A stretch of 9,284 nt of DNA. It comes from Pseudomonadota bacterium (GTDB taxonomy: Bacteria > Desulfobacterota > Desulfovibrionia > Desulfovibrionales > Desulfovibrionaceae). Shown here in pieces: positions 7,727 to 9,284 of the stretch (the first letter of the stretch is position 1; every line of letters starts with the position of its first letter). The position numbers and the translations under genes are program-made. The stretch lies in contig JAEXGX010000159.1 in the NCBI GenBank assembly GCA_023450535.1, positions 1-9,284 of the forward strand, given 5' to 3'. The notes beneath the pieces were generated by a model that saw only the letters and a program-made list of their open reading frames with translations, ran no database searches and was not told the origin of the DNA.

Positions 7727-7777
7727 GAGCAGTTTAACATTGAAATTGCACATAACCAGGACGCGATGCTCCGACCC
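7727..7777 (+). repeat. Degenerate tandem unit 1
   Basis: This aligns with 7868-7920. Both begin GAGCAG, T or A, TTAAC, A or T, TTGA (15 of 17 identical) and end with a 22-nt block (CC.GGAC.CGATG..C.G.CCC) that matches at 17 of 22 positions. The middle differs by a 2-nt length change. Confidence 0.65.
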
Positions 7778-7801
7778 ACAGTTTTCAGGCCTGAAGCCGG
7801 G

Positions 7802-7857
7802 GCTTGCTCTGCTGTCCATGCCTGTACCCGCAGGGGGGCAAGCATGGCCCTGCGGGT
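7802..7857 (+). repeat. Dispersed intergenic repeat, copy C, with hairpin
   Basis: The 26-nt core 7802-7827 (beginning GCTTGCTCTGCTGTCCATGC) matches the reverse complement of 8793-8818 at 25 of 26 positions. It runs into a hairpin, 7826-7857, with a 10-bp stem (ACCCGCAGGG / CCCTGCGGGT) and 12-nt loop. Beyond that the copy diverges from the others. Confidence 0.8.
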
Positions 7858-7867
7858 CACCCGTTTA

Positions 7868-7920
7868 GAGCAGATTAACTTTGACTTTTTTCATCAAGCC
7901 GGGACACGATGTTCTGTCCC
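7868..7920 (+). repeat. Degenerate tandem unit 2
   Basis: This is the partner of 7727-7777, in the same orientation and 141 bases downstream. The shared GAGCAG-start and CCC-end blocks define it. Dispersed repeat copy C lies between the two units. Confidence 0.65.
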
Positions 7921-7952
7921 TCAAGTTTCACGCCTCCGGCCTCGCTCTACGC

Positions 7953-7974
7953 CGCAAATGAATTGCGGCTACTC
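7953..7974 (+). repeat. 22-nt motif, first copy
   Basis: CGCAAATGAATTGCGGCTAC plus TC. It matches 8049-8070 at 19 of 22 positions and, more weakly, 8884-8905 at 16 of 22. A CGCAAGTG-type version also adjoins the dispersed repeat copies A and B in the opposite orientation, so it is probably part of the same composite element. Confidence 0.65.
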
Positions 7975-8011
7975 GGCCGGAGCGGCGAAGTCTCGCTCCG
8001 CTCAACTCCGT

Positions 8012-8036
8012 GAGCATTTTCAAAGAGAAAATGCTC
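8012..8036. repeat. 10-bp perfect hairpin GAGCATTTTC
   Basis: GAGCATTTTC (8012-8021) and GAAAATGCTC (8027-8036) form a perfect stem with a 5-nt loop. It lies between the two copies of the 22-nt motif and has no U-tract, so it looks like part of the repeat element rather than a terminator. Confidence 0.7.
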
Positions 8037-8048
8037 TGGTGGCTATGT

Positions 8049-8070
8049 CGCAAGTGAATTACGGCTATTC
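8049..8070 (+). repeat. 22-nt motif, second copy
   Basis: CGCAAGTGAATTACGGCTAT plus TC, in direct orientation 96 bases after the first copy. It differs from that copy at three positions. A small CTGAAA-GCA-TTTCAG hairpin (8087-8101) with outer GGG/CCC pairing follows. Confidence 0.65.
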
Positions 8071-8241
8071 CAGAATAATGGGGCTCCTGAAAGCATTTCA
8101 GCCCGTGCCCCTGTTATGAAAAGCACCTGTTCCGATACTCAGCCAACCTGACTTCCTTTTTCAGAAAACAAGGGACGCTTCCGTTCGGAATATATTATAT
8201 CAATGTGGAATAATATTATTTAAAAAAAATACAGCATATAC

Positions 8242-8281
8242 ACTGCATACTACATTTCAGTCAGGAAATGTAGTATGCAGT
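8242..8281 (-). terminator. 17-bp perfect hairpin downstream of the MoaD/ThiS-like gene
   Basis: The arms 8242-8258 and 8265-8281 are perfectly complementary over 17 bp with a 6-nt loop. It lies 73 bases past the stop codon of the minus-strand gene. Read on the minus strand, a run of eight T follows, but only about a dozen bases after the stem, farther than in a standard terminator. It may terminate transcription or be a separate structural element. Confidence 0.5.
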
Positions 8282-8354
8282 CGAACAGAAAGAAGAAAAG
8301 GGTAAGGCTGGTCCGCTTTCAAGCGTAAAAAACGAATATGAGAAGCCTGCCTGC

Positions 8355-8618
8355 CTAACCGCTGGACATGACCTTGCGTACCAGCAGGGTTTGCCCGGGA
8401 TAAAGCGGCACGTCGGGAGTAAGCAGCACACCGTCCCGCGCAACAATGGCAGTTCCCTGCCGAAGCCCCAAGGCTTCTAACAGACGGGCGACATTCTTCG
8501 CCTTGGCACGGGGAAGTTCAAATTCCGAATGACCGGGCTGGAGCTGAACGGTGACGACTCCGCCACGTCTTTCCCTGCGTTCACCCTCGCACGTATCGCC
8601 ACACTTGTCATCACACAT
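8355..8618 (-). CDS. MoaD/ThiS-like beta-grasp small protein
   Basis: The 87-residue protein resembles ThiS/MoaD-type ubiquitin-like sulfur carriers. It has a first strand VVTVQLQPG (21-29), a helix KNVARLLEALGL (41-52), then GTAIVARDGVLL and the family-typical PLYPGQTLLVRKV (71-83) just before the C-terminus. True carriers end in Gly-Gly, which is adenylated and thiolated; this one ends Met-Ser-Ser-Gly, so carrier activity is uncertain. An N-terminal extension (1-20) has Cys2, Cys6 and Cys10 followed by many Arg/Glu, possibly a metal site. The ATG has CCGGAGG (8624-8630) five bases upstream. It is transcribed alone, from the promoter at 8676-8704. Role could be in cofactor or tRNA thiolation; no partner enzyme lies in the window. 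Confidence 0.8.
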   Translation of the reverse strand: MCDDKCGDTCEGERRERRGGVVTVQLQPGHSEFELPRAKAKNVARLLEALGLRQGTAIVARDGVLLTPDVPLYPGQTLLVRKVMSSG

Positions 8619-8624
8619 GGAAAC

Positions 8625-8654
8625 CTCCGGAAACCAAACAAATATCTTCCGGAG
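8625..8654 (-). promoter_or_regulatory. Hairpin sequestering the ribosome binding site
   Basis: In the mRNA, CTCCGGAA (8654-8647) pairs perfectly with TTCCGGAG (8632-8625) across a 14-nt loop. The 3' arm contains the GGAG of the ribosome binding site. The folded leader would hide the start of the MoaD/ThiS-like gene. This could be a thermosensor-like or protein-controlled switch, or a chance structure. Confidence 0.5.
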
Positions 8655-8675
8655 TCGCGCCCCGGCGTTTCATCA

Positions 8676-8704
8676 GATATAGAGGAAGGGCGCAGGGCTG
8701 GCAA
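8676..8704 (-). promoter_or_regulatory. Sigma70-type promoter of the MoaD/ThiS-like gene
   Basis: On the minus strand, TTGCCA (8699-8704, 5 of 6) and TATATC (8676-8681, 4 of 6) are separated by exactly 17 bases. The predicted start near 8669 gives a leader of about 50 bases that includes the whole ribosome-site hairpin. Confidence 0.55.
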
Positions 8705-8752
8705 GCGCGCCCTGCCAGAGCAGGCACCCGCAGCAAAGGCGTAAGTGTAATG

Positions 8753-8845
8753 CACTTGCGCGGTTGCCGCCCAACCGGGCGGCCCGCAGGGCGTACAGGC
8801 ATGGACAGCAAAGCAAGCGCCGGAGCAGGGCGTGTTTTCCAACTT
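8753..8845 (-). repeat. Dispersed intergenic repeat, copy B (best preserved)
   Basis: This aligns over its whole length with 906-995, and its core (8793-8818) matches copy C at 7802-7827 in inverse orientation. It includes a 7-bp GC hairpin, GCCGCCC-AACC-GGGCGGC (8766-8783). It lies upstream of the MoaD/ThiS-like promoter, in the divergent gap before the DUF169 gene. A 138-codon minus-strand frame here is repeat sequence, not a gene. Confidence 0.8.
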
Positions 8846-8883
8846 ATCCCTTCGACATGGCTTGTCGAGCGCGGCGGGATATG

Positions 8884-8905
8884 TTGAAATCAACTGCCGC
8901 TACTC
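8884..8905 (+). repeat. 22-nt motif, diverged third copy
   Basis: AAATCAACTGCCGCTACTC within this stretch matches the first copy at 7953-7974 at 16 of 22 positions. It lies about 40 bases right of dispersed repeat copy B and may mark the element's edge. The match is weak. Confidence 0.35.
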
Positions 8906-8970
8906 TAGCATTTTAAGGCATTTCTCAAATTGAAGAGCTCTGAAACCTGCAAAAATCTTCAGGAGGCACC

Positions 8971-9284
8971 ATGTTCGACAGGGAAAAACTCGCCTGGTTG
9001 CTGCACGCTCTGGGAACTGCGGAAGAACCATTGGGACTGGCCTTTACGGATACGAAACCTGAAGGCCATGGTCCTGACGGAACAAAAGAACACGACTGCC
9101 TGATGAAATACGTCCGGCTGGCCCGCGTGCAGCGCGTACCAGGCTGGATCTCACGCCAGCAGCCGGGGTGCAGGGGAGGAGCGATATACGCGGGGTTCAC
9201 GGAACCTTCCGACGCCGTCGCACACTTTGTCACTACCGGATTTCCAGGCCGGGAAGGCGAGCGCTATATGCCGGACCCAAGCTC
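8971..9284 (+). CDS. DUF169-family protein, N-terminal part
   Basis: The open frame starts at ATG with AGGAGG (8961-8966) four bases upstream and runs off the right edge after 104 codons, so it is partial. It looks like the DUF169 family (COG2043), whose biochemical role is not established. EEPLGLAFTDTKPEG (18-32) matches the family's N-terminal pattern of Pro-Val-Gly-Val-Lys-Phe followed by Pro-Glu-Gly. Next come a Cys (43) with a following helix, and QQPGCRGGAIYAGF (63-76), the typical Cys-x-Gly-Gly glycine-rich segment. Cys43 and Cys67 are candidates for a conserved pair. It is divergent from the MoaD/ThiS-like gene with 352 bases between the two start codons. No clear promoter of its own was identified. 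The assignment rests on motif recall. Confidence 0.72.
   Translation, partial: MFDREKLAWLLHALGTAEEPLGLAFTDTKPEGHGPDGTKEHDCLMKYVRLARVQRVPGWISRQQPGCRGGAIYAGFTEPSDAVAHFVTTGFPGREGERYMPDPS

Larger units (their letters stand above)
7664..8241. other. Long intergenic region built of repeats and hairpins
   Basis: No credible gene lies between the chaperone operon promoter and the MoaD/ThiS-like gene. A 136-codon plus-strand frame (7709-8119) starts at TTG without a ribosome site and is made of the repeats described separately. The region holds a tandem pair of degenerate units, a copy of the dispersed repeat, a duplicated 22-nt motif and several hairpins (7826-7857, 8012-8036, 8081-8104). Its right end (about 8185-8230) is very AT-rich and includes the palindrome AATAATATTATT at 8209-8220. 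Confidence 0.7.

Noticed and set aside
7802..8070. CRISPR array
   Set aside because: The repeats are few, degenerate and unevenly spaced, and of more than one kind; no unique-spacer pattern and no cas genes.
7709..8119. 136-codon plus-strand frame in the intergenic region
   Set aside because: It begins at TTG without a ribosome site, and its sequence is the intergenic repeats in translation, including two copies of the 22-nt motif. No recognisable domain.
8477..8893. 138-codon minus-strand frame overlapping the MoaD/ThiS-like gene
   Set aside because: It overlaps a well-supported gene in another frame. Its N-terminal half is dispersed repeat copy B, and there is no ribosome site.
8925..9233. 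102-codon minus-strand frame at the right end
   Set aside because: It is antisense to the DUF169 gene, which has a strong ribosome site and recognisable motifs.

Overview
The window looks like chromosomal DNA of a Gram-negative deltaproteobacterium (Desulfobacterota), most likely a relative of Desulfovibrionaceae. This is inferred from the dnaJ-like / cbpM-like / clpB gene order, an exported cyclophilin, a DUF169 gene and a small MoaD/ThiS-like gene with an N-terminal Cys cluster. No rRNA or other strong taxonomic marker is present, so the family-level call is tentative. I see no tRNA, rRNA, IS element, integrase or CRISPR array.

Left part (1-3540). An exported cyclophilin-type peptidyl-prolyl isomerase (160-756, +) ends at a strong bidirectional terminator (771-818). 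After a non-coding stretch holding a decayed intergenic repeat come two minus-strand genes: a Tat-signal protein with an HD-phosphohydrolase-like His/Asp pattern (1044-2159) and a GT61 (DUF563) glycosyltransferase (2261-3400). The glycosyltransferase is the most striking locus. Its 5' end carries a (GA)16 dinucleotide tract on the + strand, read as (CT)n in the gene. The only upstream ATG (3446) is out of frame with the gene by one nucleotide; adding one repeat unit or losing two would fuse them. This is the layout of a phase-variable contingency gene, and the sequence here reads as the OFF state.

Middle part (3552-7760). A protein-quality-control operon lies on the minus strand: a DnaJ/CbpA-type J-protein (6623-7579), a CbpM-like MerR-type modulator (6304-6612) and the ClpB disaggregase (3625-6273). 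The gaps are 10 and 30 bases. A TTGACA promoter element overlapped by a CTGTCA-N6-TGACAG inverted repeat lies upstream, and a 20-bp perfect hairpin lies just past clpB. J-protein and ClpB should work together in rescue of aggregated protein, with the CbpM-like protein probably tuning the J-protein. The cyclophilin adds an exported folding catalyst but is a separate transcript.

Right part (7616-9284). A long intergenic region is packed with degenerate repeats and hairpins. It is followed by a minus-strand MoaD/ThiS-like beta-grasp protein (8355-8618) with its own promoter and a hairpin that buries its ribosome binding site. A further repeat copy separates it from a divergent DUF169 gene that runs off the right edge (8971-9284). 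One repeat family occurs in three separate intergenic gaps of this window.
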